This document shows positions 28,109 through 36,299 of a stretch of DNA of 64,000 nt, piece by piece; position 1 is the stretch's first letter; each line of letters opens with the position of its first letter. The DNA lies in contig NZ_LJYW01000001.1 of the NCBI RefSeq assembly GCF_001305515.1, positions 4,173,934 through 4,237,933 on the forward strand, given 5' to 3'. The notes under the pieces were generated by a model. The model did no database searches and had not been told where the DNA came from. It worked only from the letters and a program-made list of their open reading frames with translations. The translations under genes were made by a program, and so were the position numbers. The stretch comes from Prosthecodimorpha hirschii. Its GTDB lineage: Bacteria; Pseudomonadota; Alphaproteobacteria; Rhizobiales; Ancalomicrobiaceae.

Positions 28109-28789
28109 TCACCCCCGCCGCGAACCGGCAAGAACCCGGCTCGCCTCGGGGCGGTTCTCGGTCTGCCCGAGCCATTTGACGGCGAGCCGCACCAGTTGCG
28201 GCAGTGTGGTCACGCCCAATTTCGACTTGATATGCGAACATGTATTGGCGACAGTCTTGTAGCTGACCTCAAGTTCATCGGCGATCTGGCCGTATTGATG
28301 CCCTTCCGATAGCAAGGTCAAAACCTGAATTTCGCGATTGGTCAGATCGTCGATCGGGTCGCGTTTCTTGCGCGTCCCGAGCATGGCGACCTCCAGCGCC
28401 AGGGCATGGGCCAGATAGGTCTGGCCGGAGCGGACTTTCAGGATAGCCTCGCGGAGATCGCCCGGCTCGCTGTCCTTGAGCAGATAGCCGTTGGCGCCGG
28501 CATCGAGCGCCCGGCGCACCACGATCGGGTCGCCATGCATCGAGAAGACCAGAATGCCGAACTTGCGCTCGTCCAGCCGGAGCCGGCGGATCAGTTCGAT
28601 GCCGCCGAGGCTGCGTCCCTGCATGCCGAGATCGACGATGACCAGGTCCGGCTTCAGCCTGTGGAAGTTGCGATAGGCGGAAACCAGCGTCGCGGCCTCG
28701 CGCACGTCGCAGGCGCCGATATCCTCGATCACGCGACGACAGCCCTGCAGGACGATCGGATGGTCGTCGACCACCAGCACCTTGGTCAT
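28109..28789 (-). CDS. mxaB: LuxR/NarL-type response regulator, MxaB-like
   Basis: Response regulator of 226 residues with a receiver (VLVVDDHPIV, phospho-Asp in VIVDLGMQGRS, Lys in YLLKDSE) and a LuxR-type DNA-binding domain (LTNREIQVLTLLSEGHQYGQ, then SYKTVANTCSHIKSKLGV). In Methylobacterium a regulator of this class, MxaB, closes the mxa cluster and is needed for methanol dehydrogenase expression; FlhR of Paracoccus is similar. The symbol rests on gene order. Here the gene overlaps a histidine kinase gene by four bases, so it is a cognate pair rather than an orphan. It may bind the palindromes upstream of mxaF. Confidence 0.75.
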   Translation of the reverse strand: MTKVLVVDDHPIVLQGCRRVIEDIGACDVREAATLVSAYRNFHRLKPDLVIVDLGMQGRSLGGIELIRRLRLDERKFGILVFSMHGDPIVVRRALDAGANGYLLKDSEPGDLREAILKVRSGQTYLAHALALEVAMLGTRKKRDPIDDLTNREIQVLTLLSEGHQYGQIADELEVSYKTVANTCSHIKSKLGVTTLPQLVRLAVKWLGQTENRPEASRVLAGSRRG

Positions 28790-30288
28790 CTCTCACCTCC
28801 GCCGGCCGACCGTCCGAGCGGCGGGCCCGGTTCCAGGGGAATGCGCGCCCGGACGCGCGTGCCGCCGCCGGCCAAGTCGGCGATGTCGAGCGATCCGCCG
28901 ATCGCGTGGATCCGATCGCGCATGCCGGCCAGGCCGTAGCCCGGCGGCGCACCGGGGCGCAGGCCGGAACCGTCGTCCTCGACCGTGACCGTCAGCAGGA
29001 GCCCCGCCCGGTCGACGACCGCGACGCGAACGGACGAGGCTCTGCCATGCTTCACGGCGTTGAGCACGCTCTCCTGTATCGAGCGGTAGACCGTCAAGTC
29101 GACACGCTCGCCGTAGCTGCGGCCTGGAAGTTCGAGGTCGAAGGTCAGGGCGAGGTCCGGCGCGGTGCGGCGGATCGTGACGCCGAGCCCGCCGAGAAGC
29201 TCGTCGAGCGGCACCTGACCGAGGCACATCGGCTGGAGATCGGCGAGGATCGTCCGGTTGGCGACCTGCAGCTTGTCCGAGACGGCCATGATGTCGCGCG
29301 CGCAGGCCGCGATCCGCGACCCGCCCGGCCCGCCGTCGGCCTCCGCCGCCTGCAGGATGGCACCGGCATGGGCGCGGACGCCGAACAGGCACGGGCCGAA
29401 TTCGTCGTGCAGTTCCATCGCCAGCCGGCGACGCTCGTCATCCTGGACGGTGATCAGACTGGAGGCGAGGCGGCGGTTCTCCGAATGGGTCTCGTGCAGG
29501 GCTTCGGCAAGGCGGTTGAAGCGCTGCACCAGAATGTCGAGTTCGGCGACCGGCGGATGCTCGAGGCGCACCGTGTAGTCGGCCCGTTCGAGCGACTGCA
29601 GCGCGTCGCCGAGTTCCGAGATCGGCCGGAGGATGCGTCCGAGCACCAGGATCAGGATCACCATCAAGGCGCAGGCCCCGCCGACGGCAACGAAGCCCAG
29701 CGCCAGCGCATCGGCCCAGACCTCGGCCACCTCATCCTCCGGGCGGGTGCTGAGCATGACGACGCCGATCCGGGTCACGCCGCGGAACAGATCGATCCGA
29801 CGCTGCGTCGGTGCCGGCGCGATCAGGTCGTGGAACCAGCCCGGTGCGGGCCGCCAGTCGTCGTAGTCGTCCGCCTCCGAGCCGGGTGCACGCTTGACCG
29901 CGGGCGGGATCGGTATCGAGCGGCCGGCGCCGTCCGTGACGCCGAAGGAGACGTGGCGGGTGCGGGCTATGTCTGCCGCGAGCACGGCGAGTGCGGCGCG
30001 CGGTTCGCTGGAGGACGAGATTTCCAGATCGCGCGCGGCCTCTCGCACCAGGCGCTCGGCCGATTCCAGCGCCCGCGCGGTCTCCAGTCGGACCGCATGG
30101 CGGGCATTGAGGATGAAGACCACGGCGGCGGCCGCGAAGGTCAGCGCCGTGGCGGTGACGACCGCAATCACGATCCGGCGGCGCAGGGACGCGCCGGACC
30201 CGACGCGGCGGCCCTTCGGGCAGGTCGGTGCGGCCGGATCGGCGAGGCCGGACCGGGCCGCGCTGGGGGACGGCAGCACGAGACTCAT
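28786..30288 (-). CDS. NarX/UhpB-type sensor histidine kinase
   Basis: Membrane kinase of 500 residues. Two membrane segments (about residues 38-60 and 190-212) flank a periplasmic sensor domain of about 130 residues. A HAMP region follows (LGRILRPISELGDALQSLER). The HisKA_3 box is ITVQDDERRRLAMELHDEFG with the phospho-His in MELHDE. The HATPase domain has ESVLNAVKHG (N box), VEDDGSGL and GLAGMRDRIHAIGG. It overlaps mxaH and mxaB by four bases each, so it is the partner of the LuxR-type regulator. The pair recalls FlhSR of Paracoccus, which responds to C1 metabolism; the ligand is unknown. Confidence 0.87.
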   Translation of the reverse strand: MSLVLPSPSAARSGLADPAAPTCPKGRRVGSGASLRRRIVIAVVTATALTFAAAAVVFILNARHAVRLETARALESAERLVREAARDLEISSSSEPRAALAVLAADIARTRHVSFGVTDGAGRSIPIPPAVKRAPGSEADDYDDWRPAPGWFHDLIAPAPTQRRIDLFRGVTRIGVVMLSTRPEDEVAEVWADALALGFVAVGGACALMVILILVLGRILRPISELGDALQSLERADYTVRLEHPPVAELDILVQRFNRLAEALHETHSENRRLASSLITVQDDERRRLAMELHDEFGPCLFGVRAHAGAILQAAEADGGPGGSRIAACARDIMAVSDKLQVANRTILADLQPMCLGQVPLDELLGGLGVTIRRTAPDLALTFDLELPGRSYGERVDLTVYRSIQESVLNAVKHGRASSVRVAVVDRAGLLLTVTVEDDGSGLRPGAPPGYGLAGMRDRIHAIGGSLDIADLAGGGTRVRARIPLEPGPPLGRSAGGGER

Positions 30289-30833
30289 CGGCCTGCCCTC
30301 CCGCGTTCGATGCGGACCGCCAGCGCGCGTTCGGGCGGCAGACCCTGGCTGCGGGCATTGAAATAATGCTGGCACATCTCGCCATAGAGGCCGCGACCGC
30401 CGATCTGCCGCTGCGCGGCCGTCAGCCGTTCGAGCAGCGCGCTCGGCGCCTCCGCAAGGCCGATCTCGGCCAGCATGGCGGACAGTTGGACCGTTCGGTT
30501 GGCCAGCATGCGCGGCTTCTCCATGAACACCGCTGCGGCCGCATCGAGCCGATGTCCGGTCGCCGCCACGGCCGGATCGGCCGGCGCCAGGTCGCGCCCG
30601 GCCTCGCGGCTGGCCAGCCAGAGGTCGGGATCGACCCGATCGTGCACGTCGATCCAGATGCGGCCGCGCTCCGGCAGCGCCCGAACCACCGATCGGGTCT
30701 CGACCCTGCCTTTCTCGATCTCGTCGTCACAAGCAGTAAGAAATGCACAAAAAGATATGACAAGCATTCCAGCGGTGGAATGCCATCTTATTATACTCTC
30801 ATTATCGCTCTTCGTCGCGACCCTGTGCGACAT
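30285..30833 (-). CDS. mxaH: Putative lipoprotein, MxaH-like
   Basis: Protein of up to 182 residues with a lipobox (ISFCAFLTACDD) after a hydrophobic stretch, so it is probably an exported lipoprotein. The rest is helical, with no cofactor motif. The symbol is assigned by gene order (after mxaE, before mxaB in known mxa clusters) and by size; I cannot confirm homology. The start is unclear: ATG 30833 gives a 35-residue leader with basic residues, ATG 30767 gives a very short one of 13 residues. It begins an operon of its own, separated from mxaE by repeat copy B and a promoter region, and overlaps the kinase gene by four bases. Confidence 0.55.
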   Translation of the reverse strand: MSHRVATKSDNESIIRWHSTAGMLVISFCAFLTACDDEIEKGRVETRSVVRALPERGRIWIDVHDRVDPDLWLASREAGRDLAPADPAVAATGHRLDAAAAVFMEKPRMLANRTVQLSAMLAEIGLAEAPSALLERLTAAQRQIGGRGLYGEMCQHYFNARSQGLPPERALAVRIERGRAGR

Positions 30834-30864
30834 GGAATCTTATCCTATCCATAAAGTCTCGTTC

Positions 30865-30894
30865 ATTTTACCATCCGATATCGTCCATGCGCAA
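30865..30894 (-). promoter_or_regulatory. Possible promoter of the mxaH-kinase-mxaB operon
   Basis: Read on the minus strand, TTGCGC and TAAAAT are separated by 18 bases, 32 bases before the ATG at 30833. An inverted repeat ATGTTGC/GCAACAT (30895-30929) lies directly upstream and could be an operator. Confidence 0.4.
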
Positions 30895-31012
30895 ATGTTG
30901 CTTTTGTCTCCGGGAGATCAACGCAACATGACACACATGCTTGCCTCGCGGTCACACGGTGCGCGGTTCGGCTTCAGGAGAGGGATGGGAACCCTCCGTC
31001 CCGGCCAAACGC

Positions 31013-31130
31013 CCAGAGCCTGTCCCGGTCAGATCGAAACGATCCGATCGAAAAGGACCGGCTCAAGCCATTGATATTGCAGAATTTCCTTTTCGATTGG
31101 ATGATTCCATCCAATCGGGAAGTGCTCTAG
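31013..31130 (-). repeat. 118-bp palindromic repeat, copy B
   Basis: Inverted copy of the element at 26546-26663, same length. The hairpin CGATTGGATG-ATTC-CATCCAATCG is intact at 31094-31117. Its right end GCTCTAG supplies the TAG stop of mxaE (31127-31129). It separates mxaE from mxaH, genes that are contiguous in known mxa clusters. Confidence 0.85.
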
Positions 31131-32197
31131 ATCGGAATGACCACGCGCGGCCCCCGACCGGTGGCGATCCGGGCGATTTCCCGCCCCGAGGCCGGGTCGA
31201 CCACCGACAGGCAGTCGTCGAACCAGTTGGCGGCGACCAGACCGGCTGCGGTGGCGGCGATTCCTTCCGGATAGCGGCCGATCCGGATCCGCGCCGCCGG
31301 TGCGGCGGTCGCCGTCACCGGGACGAGATCGATCGCACCGCCGCGCTGGCTGACCACCGCGATGCGGTCCGGGTCGGGCAGCAGGGCGATGCCGTAGGGA
31401 AGCGGGCCGACCGGCAGAACGGCCGTGCGTTCCAGGCGCCCGGCGTCGATCACCGAAACCGAGCCGGCTTGCACCTCCGCCACGTAGAGCCGGTCCGAGC
31501 GGTCGTCGAACGTGATCGCGAACGGGGCCTTGCCGACGGCAAGCGAGGCGAGGAGGACCATCCCGGCGCCGTCGATGACGTCGATCCGATCGGCCTCGCG
31601 GGCCGCGACGAAGATCCGGCCGCGCGCCCGGTCGAAGGCCATGAAGGCCGGCGCGCGGCCGACCGCGACCGCGCCGGTCGGCGCCCCGTCGGCGCAGCGG
31701 TAGCGCCGCACCGCATTCCCCGACCAGTCCGTCACATGGAGCGCGCCGCCGTCGCCGGAGAGCAGCAGGCCGAAGGGCGTCCCGCCGGTGGCGATGCGGC
31801 GCGAGGGAAGCCCGGTCGCGGTCTCGATCGCCACCACCTCGCCGGCCTCGGGACGCCCGACATAGAGGCAGGACCCGTCCGGCGTCAGGGCGGCACCGAC
31901 CGGCTTGCTGCCGACCGCGACCCGCTCCAGGACGCGGCCCGCCGCGACATCGATGCGCTCGACCGCGCCTTCCTCCTGCAGCGTGACCCAGACCTGGGCG
32001 GCCGTCGCCCCGCCGGCGAGTACACGGTTCGGCGCGGCCGTCGTCCCGGCGGCGAGTGCAGGGTTCGGCGCGGCCGTCGCCCCGGCGGCGAGGGTACGGT
32101 TCGGTGCGGCCGTCAGCCAGGGGGCCAGCGCCGCGGCCAGGAGCGACCGGCGCGTCGGCCGGGCGGGCGGCCGGATGGGCGGCCGGTCCGGGATCAC
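31127..32197 (-). CDS. mxaE: YVTN-type beta-propeller protein, probable MxaE
   Basis: Exported protein of about 356 residues. After an Arg-rich leader (RPTRRSLLAAALAPWL) it has an alanine-rich segment of about three 13-residue repeats (AAPNRTLAAGATA and variants), then a seven-bladed YVTN-like propeller: VGSKPVGAALTPDG, TGGTPFGLLLSGDG, VGRAPAFMAFDRA, VGKAPFAITFDDR and VGPLPYGIALLPD. Such proteins accompany PQQ-dependent dehydrogenases. The symbol is by position after mxaD and is moderately sure. It starts with GTG overlapping the mxaD stop (GTGA). Its stop codon is donated by repeat copy B. Confidence 0.65.
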   Translation of the reverse strand: MIPDRPPIRPPARPTRRSLLAAALAPWLTAAPNRTLAAGATAAPNPALAAGTTAAPNRVLAGGATAAQVWVTLQEEGAVERIDVAAGRVLERVAVGSKPVGAALTPDGSCLYVGRPEAGEVVAIETATGLPSRRIATGGTPFGLLLSGDGGALHVTDWSGNAVRRYRCADGAPTGAVAVGRAPAFMAFDRARGRIFVAAREADRIDVIDGAGMVLLASLAVGKAPFAITFDDRSDRLYVAEVQAGSVSVIDAGRLERTAVLPVGPLPYGIALLPDPDRIAVVSQRGGAIDLVPVTATAAPAARIRIGRYPEGIAATAAGLVAANWFDDCLSVVDPASGREIARIATGRGPRVVIPI

Positions 32198-32748
32198 TTC
32201 TTGCCCTCGGCGGCTGCCTTCAGGCCGTCGAGCCCGGTCCGGTAGAAATTCGTCATGGCCGCGATGGCGGCCTGGTCGTCCAGGGTCTCGGACGGAAAGT
32301 TGCCCGTGTCGCCGCGATAGAAGCGCGCCGTCCATTCGACCTCCGAGCCGCCTTCGGCCGGGCGGATCTGGAGCGATGCGGAATAGAAGGAGACCGGGAA
32401 GATCTCGACATTCTCCTTGGCCAGGCGCCAGGCGATCAGCATGGCCTTGGCATCGTATTCGTCCAGGCTTTCGCGCAGTTCGCCCTTTTCGAGTTCGATG
32501 TCGCGTTCCGAACCGGGCATGTTGCCGTTGCTGACGCGGCAGGCGGAGACGCCGGGATGCCAGACCGCGATCGCACCGAAATCGCCGACGAGCTTCCAGA
32601 CGGCATCGGGGGGCGCCGCGATGCGGATGGTTTCCGCGATCTTCTGTGGGGTCGGTCCATGGGCACGGGCCGGAACCGCGGCGAGGCCGGCGGTGGCGAG
32701 GCCGGCGGCGGCGAGCGTGACGCGGACGAACTGGCGGCGGTCGATCAT
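32194..32748 (-). CDS. mxaD: SRPBCC-fold methanol oxidation protein MxaD
   Basis: Periplasmic protein of 184 residues with a Tat-like signal (DRRQFVRVTLAAAGLATAGL) and a START/SRPBCC domain (ETIRIAAPPDAVWKLVGDFG, then VEWTARFYRGDT). MxaD in methylotrophs promotes contact between methanol dehydrogenase and cytochrome cL; that is known for the family, not shown here. It overlaps mxaL upstream and mxaE downstream by four bases each. Length fits the family. Confidence 0.8.
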   Translation of the reverse strand: MIDRRQFVRVTLAAAGLATAGLAAVPARAHGPTPQKIAETIRIAAPPDAVWKLVGDFGAIAVWHPGVSACRVSNGNMPGSERDIELEKGELRESLDEYDAKAMLIAWRLAKENVEIFPVSFYSASLQIRPAEGGSEVEWTARFYRGDTGNFPSETLDDQAAIAAMTNFYRTGLDGLKAAAEGKK

Positions 32749-33728
32749 GGCAGGGTCCTTCGGGTTGGGGTCGCCCGGGCGCGGAGACGGGCGGCGAGCG
32801 GCACAATCAGGTGGATGAGCAGCAGGGCCGCGAAGGCGCCGAGCGCACAGCCGGGACGCAGGTCGACCGGCCGGGCGGCGACCTCGGCGCGGGCCGCGCT
32901 TGCGAAGGCCGCCATGACATCGGTCTCGTCGAGGCGGCCGTAGGCGAGGCCGGTCATGGCGGCGAGTTCGGTCAAATGACCCTCCTTGAGCGCGGACAGA
33001 TGCTCCTGCCCGACCGCCGCGTTGCCGCCGAACGGCGCGTTGCGCGCGTCGTAGCCCTCGCGCAGACTGGAATCGGTCGGCGGCAGCCCAAGGCGATTGT
33101 CATGCGGTACGTCGTCGGCGCTGAGAAAGCCGATCTCGCGCCCGCGGTCGTCGTATTTCGGGATCGGGGACGGCGACAGCCCGCCGACGCCGAGGATCAG
33201 GCCTCGGACGCGCCCCGCTTCGCCGTCGAAACGCAACGGTATGTCGGGCCTGAGCGGCGGCGCCTCGTGACCGTCGCTGACGAAGACCAGATTGGTGCCG
33301 AGCGCCTCGGCGAGTTCGACCGAGCGGAACAGCCCGGCCGCGATATGGCTGTCGCCCTCCCAGGCCATGCGCCATTCGAGACCCTGCACGGCGCCTTCGA
33401 GAGCGGGAAAATTGGCGCAGGTCTCGACCGGCTCGAACAGCAGGAACGGCTTGCGCTCGCTGAAGATGGCGAGGCCGACCCGCGACCCGCAGCCGAGCCG
33501 GCCGATGAAGTCGACGAGCCGGCGCTTGGCGGCATCCAGCCGCGTCGCCGGCCGGCCGCCGAACTGCATGTCGCGAACGGTCATGCTCATGGTCACGTCG
33601 ACCACGACGGTGGCGTCGTAGCGCGGCTGCGTCCGTTCCGCGGTCGGCCGGAACAGGGCCGCCACGGTGAGGACGGCCGCCGTCGCCAGGGCAAGGCCGC
33701 GGACATCGGCCAGGCGCGCGGCGATCAC
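32745..33728 (-). CDS. mxaL: Methanol oxidation protein MxaL (VWA domain)
   Basis: Membrane-anchored protein of 327 residues. An N-terminal membrane segment is followed by a von Willebrand A domain with the metal-site start VVVDVTMSMTVRD (here DVTMS in place of canonical DXSXS), VGLAIFSERKPF and TNLVFVSDGHEA. A second membrane segment lies near the C terminus (LGAFAALLLIHLIVPLAARL). MxaL is required for insertion of calcium into MxaF together with MxaA and MxaK in Methylobacterium. It overlaps mxaK and mxaD by four bases. Confidence 0.87.
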   Translation of the reverse strand: MIAARLADVRGLALATAAVLTVAALFRPTAERTQPRYDATVVVDVTMSMTVRDMQFGGRPATRLDAAKRRLVDFIGRLGCGSRVGLAIFSERKPFLLFEPVETCANFPALEGAVQGLEWRMAWEGDSHIAAGLFRSVELAEALGTNLVFVSDGHEAPPLRPDIPLRFDGEAGRVRGLILGVGGLSPSPIPKYDDRGREIGFLSADDVPHDNRLGLPPTDSSLREGYDARNAPFGGNAAVGQEHLSALKEGHLTELAAMTGLAYGRLDETDVMAAFASAARAEVAARPVDLRPGCALGAFAALLLIHLIVPLAARLRARATPTRRTLP

Positions 33729-34354
33729 GGCAACCCCTTCGGCAGGCCGGGCAGTTCGGTCCAGAGCTTCTTCGGGGTCGCCGGCACGTCGTCGTCGCCG
33801 GTCACTTCCAGTTCGGGAAAGTCGCGCACCAGGCGCATGGCCACGTCCAGATCGTATTTCAGGCTCCAGTGGCCGGGCCGGCGGCGCAGGCCCTCCATGT
33901 AGCGCCGCTTGGCGAGACCCACGAACGGGATCGCGTCGTCGATCCGGCCGGCCTCGACGAGGTCGATGGCGCGCCGCATGCGCGCATTGCCGGCGGCCAG
34001 CAGCGCCTCGGCGGCCAGTCCGTCGTCGCGCGAGCGGGCCAGCCGCTCGACGAACGGTTCGGCCTCGTCGAGCCGGTCGCGGAAGAGCAGGAAGTCGAGG
34101 CGCGCATAGGCGACGGCATCGGCCGCGTCCGGGCCGACGATCAGGTCGTGGCCGGACCGCAACGCGGCGATCGTGCGGTTGTCGGTCTCAAGCCCCCACC
34201 AGACGGCGCCCTCCCGGAGCCCAAGCGCAAGCGCCCCGGCCATCAGCAGCCACAGGGCGGGTCCGCGCAGAAGCGTCGCCGCACGCATAGCGGCGGCGAT
34301 CCGGCGGCCCCGCCGACCGGGCGCCGGGGGGGACGCAGAGGCGGAACCGATCAT
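33725..34354 (-). CDS. mxaK: Methanol oxidation protein MxaK
   Basis: Protein of 209 residues with one membrane segment (residues about 29-47) and a periplasmic helical, TPR-like domain (GHDLIVGPDAADAVAYARLD, RMRRAIDLVEAGRID). MxaK is one of three proteins needed for calcium incorporation into methanol dehydrogenase; its biochemical role is unknown. Identification rests on size, topology and location between the mxaC and mxaL genes. It overlaps both by four bases. Confidence 0.8.
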   Translation of the reverse strand: MIGSASASPPAPGRRGRRIAAAMRAATLLRGPALWLLMAGALALGLREGAVWWGLETDNRTIAALRSGHDLIVGPDAADAVAYARLDFLLFRDRLDEAEPFVERLARSRDDGLAAEALLAAGNARMRRAIDLVEAGRIDDAIPFVGLAKRRYMEGLRRRPGHWSLKYDLDVAMRLVRDFPELEVTGDDDVPATPKKLWTELPGLPKGLP

Positions 34355-35373
34355 GGCGCAGCCCCCATCTTGCGGCTCCCGCCGACGCGCACCTCCATGA
34401 GCCGCGCCGCCAGGAGCAGGGCGAGCGCGCCGAGCGCGATGCCGAGCGCGGCGGGCACCAGATCGACCGCCGGGATGCGTTCGCGATAGCGCATCTCGGC
34501 GACTTCGAGCTTGTCGATTTCGGCGATCGCCGCGGCCACCGCCTCCGGGCTTTCGGCCTCGAAGGCGCGATAGGGCTGGCGGAGGCTGGCCAGGAACAGG
34601 TTCAAGTGACGTTCCGGCAGAACTTGCGGATTGTCCTCCATGTCGGGCGGCGGCGGCGCGAAGATGCCGCGGCTGCCGGCGGTGCGCAGGTAGAGCCAGT
34701 AGAGGTTGACGCGTCGCCGGGAGAAGGCGTCGCGCAGATCGGCCTGGACCTTGCGGTCGATCACCGCCGCGCCGTCGGAGACGAGCAGGATCGAGCGCGC
34801 CGCCTCGCCGGGATCCTCGTCGAGCATGTCCAGCGCCCGGGCGAGGCCCCGGCCGACATCCGTATAGGCGAGGCCCGGCCGGTCGATCGCCGCGATCGCG
34901 GCCCTGACGGCGGCCGTCCGGTCGGTCATCGGCATCAGCAGCATGGGCGAGGTGGAAAAACCGATCATGCCGATGCGATCGCGCGCGCGCTTGACGACGA
35001 AGGCATCGATCAGCCGACGGGCCGTGGCCGCCTTCGCCTCCTCGGAGCCCTGCGGCGTCCGTCCGGCGAAACTGTCGTTCATGCTGCCCGAGCGGTCGAT
35101 CAGCAGCGCGATGTGGCCGCCACGACCGATGCGCTCGATCTCGCCGGCGCTGCGCTGCAGACCGGCGCCGGCCAGAACGAGCGCCGCCATGGCCACCGCG
35201 CCGGCGATCCGCAATCCCCGATCGACCGCGCGCGACACCGGATCCGCCGGGATCGCGTCGAGTGCCGGAATGCCGTCGGCCCGGCGCGGCGCGACGAAAA
35301 GCGGCAAGAGGGCGAGAGGCAGCAGCAGGAGGACGAGCGGAAGCCGGCAGGAGAAGCCGAGGATGTCGATCAC
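34351..35373 (-). CDS. mxaC: Methanol oxidation protein MxaC (VWA domain)
   Basis: Membrane protein of 340 residues in the BatA/VWA class. Two N-terminal membrane segments precede a MIDAS-containing domain with complete DXSXS (IALLIDRSGSMNDSF near residue 90), IGMIGFSTSP and SILLVSDGAAV. A third membrane segment is at the C terminus (LGIALGALALLLAARL). It is predicted to work with the MoxR-type ATPase MxaR and with MxaS. The GTG start overlaps the mxaA stop (GTGA), while the longer upstream frame is a shadow of mxaA. Confidence 0.86.
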   Translation of the reverse strand: MIDILGFSCRLPLVLLLLPLALLPLFVAPRRADGIPALDAIPADPVSRAVDRGLRIAGAVAMAALVLAGAGLQRSAGEIERIGRGGHIALLIDRSGSMNDSFAGRTPQGSEEAKAATARRLIDAFVVKRARDRIGMIGFSTSPMLLMPMTDRTAAVRAAIAAIDRPGLAYTDVGRGLARALDMLDEDPGEAARSILLVSDGAAVIDRKVQADLRDAFSRRRVNLYWLYLRTAGSRGIFAPPPPDMEDNPQVLPERHLNLFLASLRQPYRAFEAESPEAVAAAIAEIDKLEVAEMRYRERIPAVDLVPAALGIALGALALLLAARLMEVRVGGSRKMGAAP

Positions 35374-36299
35374 GCGCCCCTCCTCTCCGCTGCAGCCAAC
35401 CGGTCCGCCAGCCGGCCGATGTCGGCCGCAGGCATCAGCGCTTCCGCGTCCGCCGGCGCATCGGCGTAGAAGGCGGCGACGGAGGCCGCGAAGAAGACGG
35501 CGATGCCACTGCGTTCGGCCGCGTAGACCGGGTGTTCGGCCAGAAACGCCTCGATATCCTCGGCGAAGAGCCGACGCCCCGCTGCGCGGTCGAAGGCCCG
35601 ATGCAGCAGCGTCAGCGCGTCCCGGTGGTGTCCGGTCGGCAGGCGCCGCAGCGCGCGCCGGACCGCCGCGAAGGGCCGCCCCCGCCGGGCGGCGAAGGGG
35701 AAGACCGCGTGATGGTGGGCCAGCGCCAGTCCGGCGAGCGCCGCCAAGCCGGCCGCAGCGACCGCCCGCACGGCGGCGTTTCGCGTCGGGACGGGCCGGG
35801 GCGGCTCGGCCGGCAGGATGTCGACCCCGCCGCCGGCCTGACCGGACACGCCACCGGCGGCGAGCTCGCGCAGGGGCGACACGCCGAAGCGCCAGGCCGG
35901 CACGGCGGCGCCGACCGTCCGCCCGTCCGGCGCCGCGAGCGTGACCGCGAAACCCGGAATGGTCTGCTGACGCGCCTCCAGCGGTGCGTAGAAGGTCTGG
36001 TAGACGAGATCGAGCGTGACGATCGTGCGCCCGCCTTCGCGACGCTGGCCGGATGCGAGCCCGCCCAGTTCGAGCCAGTAGGTCCGCCGGCCGGTCTTCG
36101 GCAGGGTGGCGGGGGCCAGCGACCAGTCGCCCTCGGCGACGATCTCGACCCGATGGCGGATCAGATCGCCGATCAGGTAGCCGACCGTGCGTTCGGAGGC
36201 GATCGAGACGTCGACGATCTGGGCTTCGGCACCGATGCCCGACCCGGCCAGGGCCAGAACCGCCGCGGCGGCGGAAACGACGGGTTTGCGGCCGACCAT
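35370..36299 (-). CDS. mxaA: Methanol oxidation protein MxaA
   Basis: Exported membrane protein of 309 residues: signal peptide (KPVVSAAAAVLALAGSGIGA), a periplasmic domain of about 130 residues (VGYLIGDLIRHRVEIVAEG), a membrane helix near residue 178 and a cytoplasmic tail. MxaA is needed for calcium insertion into MxaF. Its ATG directly abuts the TAG of mxaS, and its end overlaps the mxaC start. Size and order fit known mxa operons. Confidence 0.83.
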   Translation of the reverse strand: MVGRKPVVSAAAAVLALAGSGIGAEAQIVDVSIASERTVGYLIGDLIRHRVEIVAEGDWSLAPATLPKTGRRTYWLELGGLASGQRREGGRTIVTLDLVYQTFYAPLEARQQTIPGFAVTLAAPDGRTVGAAVPAWRFGVSPLRELAAGGVSGQAGGGVDILPAEPPRPVPTRNAAVRAVAAAGLAALAGLALAHHHAVFPFAARRGRPFAAVRRALRRLPTGHHRDALTLLHRAFDRAAGRRLFAEDIEAFLAEHPVYAAERSGIAVFFAASVAAFYADAPADAEALMPAADIGRLADRLAAAERRGA

